Shown: piece by piece, positions 1-10,908 of the stretch
How the letters are laid out: every line of letters starts with the position of its first letter
Position numbering within the stretch: the first letter of the stretch is position 1
Assembly (NCBI RefSeq): GCF_015706575.1
Contig: NW_024037065.1
Span: 5,642,001 to 5,706,000 of the forward strand
Reading direction: 5' to 3'
Source of the DNA: Patiria miniata
Lineage: Eukaryota; Echinodermata; Asteroidea; Valvatida; Asterinidae
Length of the DNA: 64,000 bases
Program-made: the position numbers and the translations under genes
Notes under the pieces: generated by a model
The model's input: the letters and a program-made list of their open reading frames with translations, nothing else
Databases searched by the model: none
Told to the model about the DNA's origin: nothing

Positions 1-984
1 TGGACCCTGATGCGGCACATTCACTGCACAAGCATGACTATGAAGCTATTAAACCAAAAAGAATAAATGGGGAAGAGAAACTAATGAGAAACATATGGCT
101 GATAAATTAAACTTCGAAGAGCTTGACTCAACACCAACCTCAAACATCAGTATGAGTGTGTGTTTTGTTGTCAGCTTGATGTTTAATTATTCATTTACAT
201 TGTTAACTCTTCTTCATAAAATGTTTTTGCCTGCATGCTTCCTAATTATAGTAAGTGGATTTTTTTTATCATTCAAAAATGACCTTTTCAACCTAACACA
301 CTTCTCTCAAATTACACTTTTTTTGTAAAATTGATCTTGAAAAGTTTAATCCTTGGTGTTAACAAGTAAAAATTACAACTTTCACACAAGGTTTATGGTA
401 ACTGCTGCCTGTGCACTGTGCAACTCTTATTTTTTTGTGGGAAAGAATTCCACACTGGGCCGCCACTCATATTCCTTAATATGACCTGAAAAGTACCAAA
501 AGTCGTAAATCTGATAAAGAAACACTATTAAAGGAGTGCAAAATTATTAAAAATACCTTAACTTTTTCTGCCATGGCCCATAGACTTTGTGCAGGTCTTC
601 AGGGGTTGCCCTTAACTTTTTTTTTGACTGGCCAGCCGGACCAGTTGGCTAGAATTTTGACTGGTCCGCCAGGTTTTTGACTGGTCCGTCTTATACAGCG
701 TGTACCCACCAGTTAATCAGTTTCACATAAGTTATAACAAGACTATAGTCATCAACACCCATGTCATCATGTCACCTGAGCAATAGAGGTCTATTTTCTT
801 CCCCCATGATCTGAGGCCGCAAAAAAAAAATATGGTTCTGCCTCAGATTACATGCCTTTTAAAAATAGGGTCGGTCGGTCGGATTTTTTGGGGGGTTTTT
901 TTGGGCCAGTTGGTGGCCAAGTATGGAATTCTGTCTTAATTGGTCAATCGTGGCAGATATCTTTTGAGTTTGGCTTTACGTAGG
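1..984. other. No recognisable gene; AT-rich sequence with simple repeats
   Basis: A 77-codon open frame at 95-328 has no recognisable domain and ends in a T-rich stretch, so I do not call it. Bases 630-700 carry a repeated 'ctggtccg' word, and 866-881 carry a short 'ggtcggtcggtcgg' run inside G/T-rich sequence. Both look like repeat debris. Confidence 0.5.
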
Positions 985-1002
985 CCATTCGCACGTTCAA
1001 AG

Positions 1003-2450
1003 AGTGTTCATTCGTTTTGAACGTACGCAAGACGGGCATTTACGTTTCAGCCAATGAAAAGCTTTGCTTGCCACGTTCCACCCACAGTTACCGTCCACCG
1101 TGACCGTCCACAGCCTTACTTTTATTATTCAAATTGGTTGCTGCATGCAAGAGGATTCCAACTCGTTGAGCGGTACAAACATCTAAATAACAAAAGAGCA
1201 TCTCTTACAAAGAAAGCTGTCTGACACAATGCCTGCTGAATCTCTCTATCGAAGCAATTTTGCAAGTACATGTACATTACAAGGGCCTACGTAGGGTACA
1301 GTCAGTATTCAGATTAACAATTCACTCGGAACGCAAGGAAATAATAAGGCTAAGGCAGGGTACGAGCGCTACTTAGCACAACAGTAAAAACGGTACATAC
1401 TATTATAAATGCTTACGCAGGGTACAGTCAGTATTCAGATTAACAAGACATATACATTGTATGCCTGTAAAAGCTAAAGGCCACGTACCGTCGGGTACTG
1501 TCACTCTGAAAGCAAGACGAAAGTGAGGCACGAAATGGGGAACGTTCGACAAATGTGCCCGTGTGAAAAACAATGATGAGGAGAGGGCACCTGTTTTAAA
1601 TGCATATCGCCATAAGTTTATAAACAAAGAAGAGGTTTATGGAGTAAATCATAAGTTTATGGAGTACATCACAAATGTTTAACGACGCTGAGAAAAAAAA
1701 CTTTGGCTCATTACGCTTAAAATTAACCTTAACTGAATCTCCAATAAAAAGAAATATTTGTATGTACCGTATTTCTTTTCATATTCTTTTCATAACTAAA
1801 AACGAATAAAACTGCTGCAAACTGTTTAAAGAGTACAATGACCTAAAACTACAATCAACAAACTTAACTGACCCATGTTTCGGCAAGTCCTTCCAATTTT
1901 TATTTAAAATTATGTATTTATAATACATGTGATGTAATCGATAACAAGTCTTTTATTTTGTTAATTTCAGTTTTTATTTATCGGAGATTATACATAGAGC
2001 TTCAAAGAAACAGAGATTTGTTTGTGTTTACTTTTATTGACAGGAAAAAGGGTTGACAAACTTTGTCGAAAGATTTCAACATGAGTTTGTTGTCCGTGCA
2101 CTATAGTATCCTATACACGTATACACGTACATGTACAACATTTCCAGTGCATTTCTTCATCACGTCATATGTCGCCTATAGATACAGCACTATACAACTC
2201 CACTTTATTGTTCCCGATCCTGCCACCTAGAATGTTCTTTTGTTATGTTGACATTTGTTCCGCTCAACGACTTGGCATCCTCTTGCATTGTTATCGTGAT
2301 TAATAGAAACAGCTAACAATTCGAATAATAAAAGTAAGGCAGTGGACGGTCACGGTTGGCGGTAACTGTGGGTGTAGCGTGGCAAGCAAAGATTTTCATT
2401 GGCTGAGACGTAAGTGCCCGTCCTGCGTACGTTCAAAACGAATGAACACT
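1003..2450. repeat. Large fold-back element with ~180-200 bp inverted arms
   Basis: Bases 1003-1179 reappear as the reverse complement at 2254-2450. Matching blocks include 'gttcattcgttttgaacgta', 'gcttttcattggctga' versus 'gattttcattggctga', and 'ccgctcaacga'. The arms enclose about 1.07 kb of AT-rich DNA without a credible ORF. The structure fits a non-autonomous fold-back DNA element; I could not see a clear target duplication. It abuts the densovirus-like NS1 remnant, so a viral terminal hairpin was considered, but the arms are far apart and unlike the other viral end in this window. Confidence 0.7.
1288..1446 (+). repeat. Direct repeat, two 33-bp copies 126 bp apart
   Basis: 'gggtacagtcagtattcag' occurs at 1293 and 1419 within 33-bp blocks (1288-1320 and 1414-1446) that differ at one base. 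A weaker third echo ('gggtactgtcactctga') follows near 1492. It lies in the loop of the fold-back. Confidence 0.7.
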
Positions 2451-2502
2451 ACTAAAACCAACCAAAGCCACGAATTACACTGAAAGAAAAGGTGTTCGAC
2501 TG

Positions 2503-4197
2503 GTGGCAGCACGACTGACTGGACGTCTCCTCACCCAGATGTCGTGTCTGGAGAACGATTTTGAGAATCTTACCGTCAGCTGGGAGCAAGCCAACGACGT
2601 GGATGGCTCACGTTATCATACCATCGATGAGTCTGTTTTCATCCTGACTCACTGGTGTCTTCACCAAGGAATTCTCTTGAATTTCTTGGTCGAATATGTG
2701 GAAAAGTCGTCAATCGGTAAGTCAGGTTACTGCCCTATCTTTTAGTGCTTTTACTCTATTCTTTTTTTTTAACACCTAACCCGCACTTTTTCTTTTTCTC
2801 TCTTCACAGCACCGAGGCTAAGCGCAATTGTCTGGCGTTCGTCGAAGAAAGCAATGCGGGCACGACGTGGATCGTTAACAGCCTAGCCGACTAAGCCGTC
2901 CACGTGGGGGAGATCAGCCAAGGCTCGGGTGGCTATGCCTTCATGTGGATGGAGTGCGTCGACAAGAGACTTATCATCCTCAACGAGCCCTACCTAGACC
3001 CCTGTGTCATCGAGAAAGCAAAGATCATTGTCGAGGGCCTGGACACCATGGTCCCGGTCAAACACCAAGCAGAGGCGTTCCTCTCCCGCACCCCGGTGAT
3101 CGCTACTTCCAACCACCCCCTCTGGCGCTTTGCTCCCAGCGAGAAAGATGCCCTGGTAAAAAGATGCATTTTGTATAAAAATCTCAGAGCTTTCCCTCTT
3201 CTCGCTCAATACCCCAGGCGGTGTCATCCCCTCGTCTGGCGGCATCTCCGCGAGCTGATCAACAACGAAGCCGCATCGGAGCGCTCCAGTTCACGAGGAA
3301 CCCCCGAAGCGTCAGCATCATGTTCAAATCTCTCGCCGCTAGACTTGATCAGACACCCGTTCAGCCCACCGCCCCGGTCCCCATCCCCTCCCCTCTCCGA
3401 GTGCAACATCTTGGACATCAGCCCGACCACCGAGACGACCACCGCCTGCAAAGTTGGCCGGCTTCCACAAGCGAAGTTCGACTTGACCCGCCAGAAGTAG
3501 GCCCTACCTAGACCCCTGTGTCATCGAGAAAGCAAAGATCATTGTCGAGGGCCTGGACACCATGGTCCCGGTCAAACACCAAGCAGAGGCGTTCCTCTCC
3601 CGCACCCCGGTGATCGCTACTTCCAACCACCCCCTCTGGCGCTTTGCTCCCAGCGAGAAAGATGCCCTGGTAAAAAGATGCATTTTGTATAAAAATCTCA
3701 GAGCTTTCCCTCTTCTCGCTCAATACCCCAGGCGGTGTCATCCCCTCGTCTGGCGGCATCTCCGCGAGCTGATCAACAACGAAGCCGCATCGGAGCGCTC
3801 CAGTTCACGAGGAACCCCCGAAGCGTCAGCATCATGTTCAAATCTCTCGCCGCTAGACTTGATCAGACACCCGTTCAGCCCACCGCCCCGGTCCCCATCC
3901 CCTCCCCTCTCCGAGTGCAACATCTTGGACATCAGCCCGACCACCGAGACGACCACCGCCTGCAAAGTTGGCCGGCTTCCACAAGCGAAGTTCGACTTGA
4001 CCCGCCAGAAGTGGTCGAGCGACGAGTCCGACACGGCTTCGTCACACCCGTCGTCTCTGGCCGACGTTAAACCCGTGGTTTCTCGTCTTTTGACGGCACC
4101 TCAGTCTCCCACCAGTATCATCGACTTATGCTCATCTTCGGACTCATGTTCTTACACTGTCAAGACGCACTTGTTTTACTCTCTCTCGTACAATTGA
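2503..4197 (+). pseudogene. Densovirus-like NS1 (parvoviral SF3 helicase), endogenous and decayed
   Basis: NS1 is the replication initiator of parvoviruses, and its C-terminal part is a superfamily-3 helicase. Here the pre-helicase stretch is at 2503-2720. The Walker A region at about 2823-2880 reads SNAGTTW, so the P-loop lysine of the family pattern GK[T/S] is replaced by Thr. Walker B (RLIILNEP) is near 2968-2990, and the Walker C-like block ending in TSNHPLW is near 3095-3125, followed by the basic/aromatic block KRCILYKN. An in-frame TAA lies at 2892. A GTAAGT...TTCACAG interval at about 2717-2810 looks like an intron, though its ends do not keep the helicase frame. A 514-bp block is duplicated in tandem. 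The segment is visibly GC-richer than its flanks. It is a viral fossil, not a working gene. Family assignment is strong; genus is not resolved. Confidence 0.85.
2987..4014 (+). repeat. Tandem duplication, 2 x 514 bp, inside NS1
   Basis: Bases 2987-3500 and 3501-4014 appear identical by eye along their full length, both beginning 'gccctacctagacccctgtg'. The unit spans Walker B, Walker C and part of the C-terminal tail. 514 is not a multiple of three, so the duplication breaks the frame, and the first copy ends at a TAG formed at the junction (3498-3500). It is either very recent or an assembly artefact. Confidence 0.9.
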
Positions 4198-4439
4198 ATC
4201 TCGTACTTTATGAAACTTTCTGATGTGTACATTATATGTCTGCGGTGTTTGATAAACGTTGTGCTCCTCGTGGCGAAGGATCTCCGCCGTCTTAAAGCGC
4301 GATGGGGAAACGCCGTGCTCGATCTGCTGGCAGTGCTGCTGGTCCTCCTTCTGGAGTCTAGTCTTGATTGCTTCTCATGACTATACCATGTTGGATTCAT
4401 TATTGCCGAGGTCGCCGGTGCGAGCTGACGTACTGCCGT

Positions 4440-4850
4440 ACGCTCTCCACCCTCTGTGCTATTCAGGATGCCACCAGCGAAATATCCTTCGAACTACGAC
4501 TTGGAGAGAGATCGCCTGAAACGTCTCAACTTCGAACCCCAGACCCAAGCGGCTCACATTCAGCTCAACCTCGCCGAGTCCCTACTCCCCTTCCCATTAA
4601 AGTCGATTATAAGCACGATTGTTCCGATCAACAGGTTGTTTCCCGTCTCGAGTGGGTCAGTCTCCTCACGCAAGAGTGGCAAGACCAGCACCGTGATGCC
4701 GAACGACAGGTTCTATAACTATTGTGGCCCGGCACCCACGATTTCAACCGAAAACCCATCAATCATCTCGACCGATTATGCCAAATACACGATCGCATGT
4801 TCGATGACCCCGATCACCCCTGTTTAAAATGTTCCACAGGCGACATACGG
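4440..4850 (+). pseudogene. Densovirus-like VP1 N-terminal segment with phospholipase A2 domain
   Basis: Parvovirus minor capsid proteins carry a secreted-type phospholipase A2 domain near the N terminus that acts during virion trafficking. The frame near 4720-4825 shows the two family hallmarks: a Y-N-Y-C-G-P calcium-loop-like block and, about 20 residues on, the catalytic block LCQIHD with its His-Asp pair. The reading frame changes inside the calcium-loop block, and at least one further frame change lies upstream (4456-4720), so no single ORF covers the domain. It follows NS1 on the same strand about 250 bp downstream, the order expected of a monosense densovirus. Similarity stops near 4830, where AT-rich non-viral DNA begins. 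Confidence 0.75.
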
Positions 4851-5655
4851 TTAAGCGCATGCGCAAGTTTTCGCCGGGGTCATGCAAAAATGAATATTCA
4901 TTACTCAGTGACCTGTTGGTTTAATTCGCGGAAACCCCATTCATGACGCGAAATAGGTTGCTTTCAAGTGGAATTTTCTTCATAAAGATGAATTATCTGT
5001 AGCATCTGGAAAGTAAGATTTTAACAATGAAACTTAATTCTATTGAATGATGATATTTTCAAATGAGCAAACCCAGTAGCTTTTTAATAAATGGTGGGAT
5101 TCCCTGTGCGTTTCATGACCGAAAAGACGAAAAACGGAAGGTCGATTTAGTTCAAGGCCATTACATAATGTATGTAAACACGGGGGCGAGTTTGTAAATT
5201 AAGTCACGCACGTACGTAGGCTAATTACTTTCTGTTTTAGCCTCTGAAGAAGAACTTGCTAAGTTCGCAACGTCAGGCCACATTAATTTTTAGATTCATT
5301 TTATTTTGGGTATATTTTATAATACGCTTAATAAATAAGGAATATATGACAATTATTTAACAGTCATGAAAGCCATGCCAATTTTTATTACACAAAATAG
5401 TAAAGAATTAAATTGATAAATACATAGGACTGTTCAAAATGTAGTTTGCTTGGTTTAACTTAAGTTAATAAAATGTGCACCAAAAATATAATCATGAGTT
5501 GACGTGACAATCTAAAATAGTAAATAATTTCCTTTCATAATTCAAGAGAGGTATTAAATTGTTGGTCAACTGGACTTTTTCATAGTCCCCCCCCCCATTT
5601 TTGTAAAGCCATGCAAGTAGTTACCGACAATTTATTTGTCCCTATTTTTTTCCAG
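4851..5655 (+). other. Non-coding 5' flank of RAG1-type transposon copy 1
   Basis: AT-rich, with no ORF I can support. It separates the viral phospholipase segment from the transposon gene, which begins after a splice-acceptor-like tttttccag at 5647-5655. It presumably contains the transposon's left end and any upstream exon. I could not identify terminal inverted repeats. Confidence 0.4.
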
Positions 5656-8600
5656 TCCTCAAATCATGTGTGTCACAGCTAGCTATGGATGGACACGAAG
5701 AAAACTTACATAAATTATGCAGAGTCTGTGGTGATCGTGAACAGACATTTCAAAAAAGAAACACAAAGAAACCAGTCAAGAAGTGTTCCATGTACACTGA
5801 TAAAATCAAGGCAAAGTATAATATCGACGTGTCATTTGATGAACCCCTTCGCCATCCTCCCTACATTTGCCACCTATGCTATTCGAATTTGTTTCTACCA
5901 ATTCTCCGTCAAATGCCTAATGATTGGAGTGTACATCCTGAGAAAGGGCCCTGCAATGTGTGTTCCAAAGTGCTACAGGATAAACGTGGACGGCCAAGAA
6001 AAGCAAAATATGCAAGAGTGACGGAACTTGTTGACATAGAGAACAACAACAAAACTGAAGTAACAGCGAGATTTGAGATGTTGTCCCAATAAAACATCTC
6101 CTTTCCAAGTCATAATTTCACTTGTGATGATTCATCTTTTATTTGTAAGCTGTGCAATGCGCACCTATCTAGGCCAGTAGAAACTCCATGTGAACACATA
6201 TTTTGTTTGCCATGTCTTCAGAAGGAATTTACTTCAGCTTCATCTTGTTCCATAGTATGCAAAACGTGCAAACAAAACATCAATCTCAAGGAAATAACCC
6301 CCCAAAACAATACTTTATGGATGTACTACAAGCAGCTAGGGTTGAATGTTCAACATGTAAACGGAGTAGTTGGATGAACAATACAAATGAGCATGACTGC
6401 TTCGACCCTAAATCTTCTCTTATGGCGGATGAGAAGGTCTACAAAGACATCCTTGAAAGTAATGTGGCCCCCTGGGAAAAGTAGGCCAGCAGTTGACTTC
6501 CCATCTCCTCAAGAAGTGCATGGATGACACAGGAGGAATAACAGTGTGACTTGCAACCAAAGGCGCAGTAAGTAATTTTAATAATCACTTAGGGGAACGT
6601 CTCACAAGTTGAAATGCTTGAAACGTACCACCAGGGAATTTCGCCTGTTCCAATTGGGAACATGCGTTATTCCCAATAAGAATACACATTGTTGTTAAAA
6701 GGAACGTTCCATACGGAACAGGAACGTTCCGACTTTGAGACGTTCCCTAAATTGAATATAATGAAAAATTAACTTACACAGTACAGACCATGTCACTGAT
6801 GACATCACAACTTCGTCACAGTATTGACTATCACATACAAGGTCACTCATGTTTTTATGAAGTTGACATGGTCTATAATGCTCACATTTTGATTAGGGAT
6901 TCAAATCAAACCAAGTTTTTGCAATTATTACAGGCTATGTATGTCAAGCGTGTTCCTCATGCACAAAAGCCAAGCACCGATTTTGACAAACGAACTATCC
7001 AGCGCAGAACCAAGCTTTTGAAGGACAACCTGAATGACATTGCTGAAGACCAATCCAACATTCAGCAGGGCCATCTCATACAATCCTCAAGATCTAGGAG
7101 ATCCCTGCAGGATCAGGTTGGACGCCTTCAGATGAAGACACATATCTCAGCACAGCATGAGCTTGCACTGAAAGCAGATCTGGGTCTTTCTTGGGCAGGT
7201 CTTGGAGGGCTGAAAATGTAAGAAATATATTTCCAGTTATGAAATAAAAGAATAAAGAGAAAAACAACAAAGAAAGCAAACAAAGCAAAAAAGTTAATAC
7301 ATACATGGATATGTATGAGACTAATCACTTTTGACTGCAATTATTTCAGGTGGTTGCGACAATACAATGTAATAATGGAAAACGAGCAATCCAGCAGGGC
7401 AATTGGGAAGAAATCGGTCGGGCAAAATATGTTGGTTGCAGAGAGACTACCTTTTCTCTCCAGTGAAGGCAATTCCATGACCACCAAACCAGCACCATGT
7501 GTTTACATCTCAGACCTTCCAACATACATCATCAATTTGCTGGATGAATATGACAGGTAAAAAAAAGTACACCCTAAAAATAACTTAACTCTGGAGTATA
7601 TAGAGTTTTTAACAATATTGCTGCAAGGTAAAATTTAATTAACTCACTTAACAATATCTGATTAAATTAAACCCCATCCCCTATTTTCCTGTAATTTCCT
7701 GTAGATCAGGAAAATTATACTGGCACAAGGAACAGCCACTTGATGAGGTGTGGCTTAAGATCGGAGGCGACAAGGGCGGAGGAAGCTTTAAGTTGATGTT
7801 GGAGCTGGCGAATACACAAAATCCAAACTCCAAGCTAAACACAATTGTCCTGTGTGCATTCCAGTCTACGGACTCGGCTGTGAATCTCCATATTGGCCTT
7901 GATCGTTACAAAGGACAGGTTGATATCATTTCGAAGATGTCATGGAGGTAAATATTTAGTCAACTTATTTTAAAACTTAAAAAAATAAAAAAATAAGTAA
8001 TGATTTAAACTATATTCAATACCTATTATTTTTTTCATTGCACAGGGGTAAGAAACTTGTGGTGTACCTTTTTGGCGACTATGAGTTCCTGTGTAGGATG
8101 ATGGGGATCTCCGGTGCAAGTGGTACGTTAAGCCACTATGACTGCAGTAGAAGCTTGACTGCTTTACCTAAAAAGTAAATATATACAGCTGTTATAACTA
8201 AAACTATTGGGTTTTTTTCACAGGTCGTCGCCCCTGCATTTGGTGCAACATAACCAGTGCAGATATGGCACTTGAGAAGGGAACTCGTCCACCTTGTGAA
8301 GGAAGGACAATCGAAGGTCTACACAGGGACCATGAACTGTTCTTAGCAGCTGGAGGCCAACTGAAAAAAGCTAAACACTTCAACAATGCGATCGACAAAC
8401 CATTTTTTTCGATTCCCATCAGAGATGTATGTATCAATTCAATTAAATTAACAAAATTCAAGGATAAAACAATAATGGTGTAAAATTAAACAAAAACTTA
8501 AATACACTGGTTAACAATTTCTTTGTTTTATGTTGTTTCTTTGTTCCTTTTTCAGGTATGTCCACCAACCCTTCATATCAGTTTGGGTATATGGTTTTAA

Positions 8601-9767
8601 ATGTACACGTTATTCGAAGAGGAGTGCAAACGCCTTGGGGAAGACATAGCAGAGGAACTAGCCTGCTCACCTGCACTTGCAAGTCACATCGGCGAAGGAC
8701 CCTTTCCGCTTCATGTGGCCAAGTTAGCAGAGGTACACGCTGCTAAGGTTCGCGTAGGCGAGATCCGAGAGGAGATCGCTGAGGTCAATGAGCAGCTGGC
8801 AGTTATAGCCCTCCTCAATGACAACATTGATGTTGCAGCTGTGATGTCGGATGCTACAGCGCAAACGGAAGCTCTCAATAATGAACTACAAAGAGAGGTC
8901 ATAGTATTTTAACATGTCATTACATGTAAATTTTTTAAAATAGAGTATTTTCTTAGGCTAAACATTTTGGCCAAATTCAGCTGGCATTGTTAAGTTTTAC
9001 TCAAACATTATTCTTTTAAACAGGAGGCGACAGCAAATGCAGAAATTCGTCGACTTCCAGAGATTCACAATCCCCTCCTAAACAAACTGGATACTTCATT
9101 GCAAGACATGAAAGTCCGAAGACAGGCATATTATTCAAACACATTCGTGGCAAACCATGTACACAAATGCCTCAAGGTAATGAACATAAGAAGATATGAA
9201 ATCTGAATAATTTTTTTACTCTGAAAGTAGCCAAAATTACCTCATACTCAATTACTCAACTGTACAATTTTGTTTCATTATTTTTAAACTCGGGAAGCGA
9301 ACATCCACAAAATAACCCAGGCAGTTATCAATGAGGTTGAACAGCTGTGTGAAAAATTACATGAATGAAAATTACTGAGTAGCATGACTTGCACGGTACT
9401 ATTTTTCTATTCTCTCACTTTTCACTTTCAGATAGAAAGATACAGCATTTCATGTCGTTCTTCCGTGCGCGATTCCCTGACAAGACAATCCCCCCAAGAT
9501 GCACATGCTAGAAGATCACATCATTCTTTCATCCAGCACACTCGCCATGGACTTGGTCTTCTTGGGGAACAGGGAGGAGAATCTATGCATGCCATCTTCA
9601 ATATTCTCGATCGGCGATTCAACGGCGCAAGAAATACCAAAAAGCATGATCCTGAACTGCAAAAAATGCTCTGCATCATGCGAGAGCACCAGATCAGTGT
9701 CAACCCATCCATCTCCAGTCTGTGTCCAAAGTCGAAGCCACGCAAGCGTTCTCATCCTCCAAGTTAA
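5656..9767 (+). pseudogene. RAG1-type transposon gene, copy 1: RAG1-like N-terminal zinc domains plus DDE transposase
   Basis: The N-terminal exon (5656-6484; in-frame ATG at 5685) matches the RAG1 N-terminal layout: a CRVCG zinc block, a C-x2-C pair, CNVC followed by a basic GRPRKAK tract, then a C3HC4 RING (CKLC...CEHIFCLPC...CKTC, about 6147-6290) and a following C/H finger (CSTC...EHDC). Transposase exons read by splice phase are 6934-7217, 7350-7556, 7705-7947, 8046-8122, 8224-8426, 8556-8897, 9024-9176, a short one near 9298 and 9432-9767. Catalytic candidates are Asp in GGDKGGG (7769), Asp in QSTDS (7871) and Glu in GEQGGES (9567 or 9579), with a C-x2-C insert at 8235-8246 and a later LHIS histidine. 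That order parallels RAG1/Transib/Chapaev enzymes. Breaks: TAA near 6088, a frameshift near 6345, a stop near 8599, truncation near 9368 and frameshifts near 9500. Closest known type by memory: N-RAG-TP of Aplysia. Confidence 0.82.
6585..6758. repeat. Small inverted-repeat (MITE-like) element in an intron
   Basis: 'ggggaacgtctcac' near 6592 pairs with 'tttgagacgttccct' near 6736, and 'ggaacgttcc' palindromes lie between them. It sits in the long intron between the RAG1-like N-terminal exon and the first transposase exon of copy 1. Confidence 0.55.
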
Positions 9768-10900
9768 ACGTCAAGTCATTGCAGTCATAAGACCTACAAA
9801 ATAATTCACGGTCACAGTTATTTGATATTTACGGTAATATGTGCCATCTTGTTCAAGGGAAAGATTTGTTGACTTTGAACCCTCACTGCAGTCTGCGACT
9901 CGGCACTCAAACTTCTCGCACCTTCCAGATTAGTGCATGAAGTTCCAGCGCTTAGACACAGACGGCAAGGAGTGTTCAAAAATTAAATTTGTAAAACCAT
10001 GATACAGTTTGCAAGGATTAACCTTGCTCTAGTCATGATACTTCATGTACATGTACTTGAAAATGTACTAAGTGAGACCTGTACTCACCGTACCTAGCAT
10101 CTGTTAGCCTACGGCGATGAACACTGCCAGTGCTACATGCGTGTTTGTTTATTGTAATCGATGAATAATTTTATTTATTTAAATTGACCTAGGGCCTAGG
10201 CCTACTTCATCAACTCGTAAATGTAGGCCTACTTGATTTTTTATTACAAATTGCATCCATATAATATATAATCGATCCATCAATTAAACATGAAAACATC
10301 AAAGTGATAGAGCTATATAACGCTAATTCTGGCAACGTTTGCTCATTTTTGTGGACAAGTAGCAAAACTTGGCAGTATGAAATGGCGTACAGTCGTAATA
10401 TAAACCACTTTTAAAATACCTGCCAACATTTACCGTAGGGATTTGCTCATTTACCATCAGCGTAGAATTAATCCCCATGAGTTTATCTTCACTGGTAATG
10501 CTGATATATCGTCCAAAAAAATCATGAAAGGTCTGCAATTATGCCTTGAATGATCGCCGAGGGTTATCTTCTAACCAAATCTGGATCGAACTTAAGGGAT
10601 TTGTACCCGGATTCTGATGGATTTCGGCGATGAATTTCACGGTGCAAATGACACGCAATCCACCCGGGGCTCGCTGCCATGTTTAAATGTATTCTATTCA
10701 AATTTGGTTTGTGACCTCGATTGAATATTCATGACATTTTGTTTACACAAAAACAAGTCTTTTCAGTGTTGTCATCGATCGCTTTGTGCATTAATCGTGA
10801 CCTTTGTCAAATACGCGATATGAATCAGCCGAAAGAGGGCGCTGTTTCACAGCGTGAAAGCAACGCACGCGTACAACCGTTTGTCGCGCGGACAACAGCG
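9768..10900 (+). other. Non-coding 3' flank of RAG1-type transposon copy 1
   Basis: No supportable ORF. It contains echinoderm-like words (taggcctac at about 10,199 and 10,225; tacatgtacatgtac at about 10,045). It should contain the right end of the transposon, but no terminal repeat was recognised by eye. Confidence 0.4.
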
Positions 10901-10908
10901 GTGCGATG

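Noticed and set aside
3224..4034. Minus-strand ORFs over NS1
   Set aside because: They are duplicated along with the 514-bp unit and are shadows of the NS1 C-terminal region.
5656..9767. An intact vertebrate-style RAG1/RAG2 locus or ProtoRAG element
   Set aside because: The catalytic region is only motif-level similar to RAG1, several stops and frameshifts are present, and no RAG2 (kelch) gene lies in the flanks.
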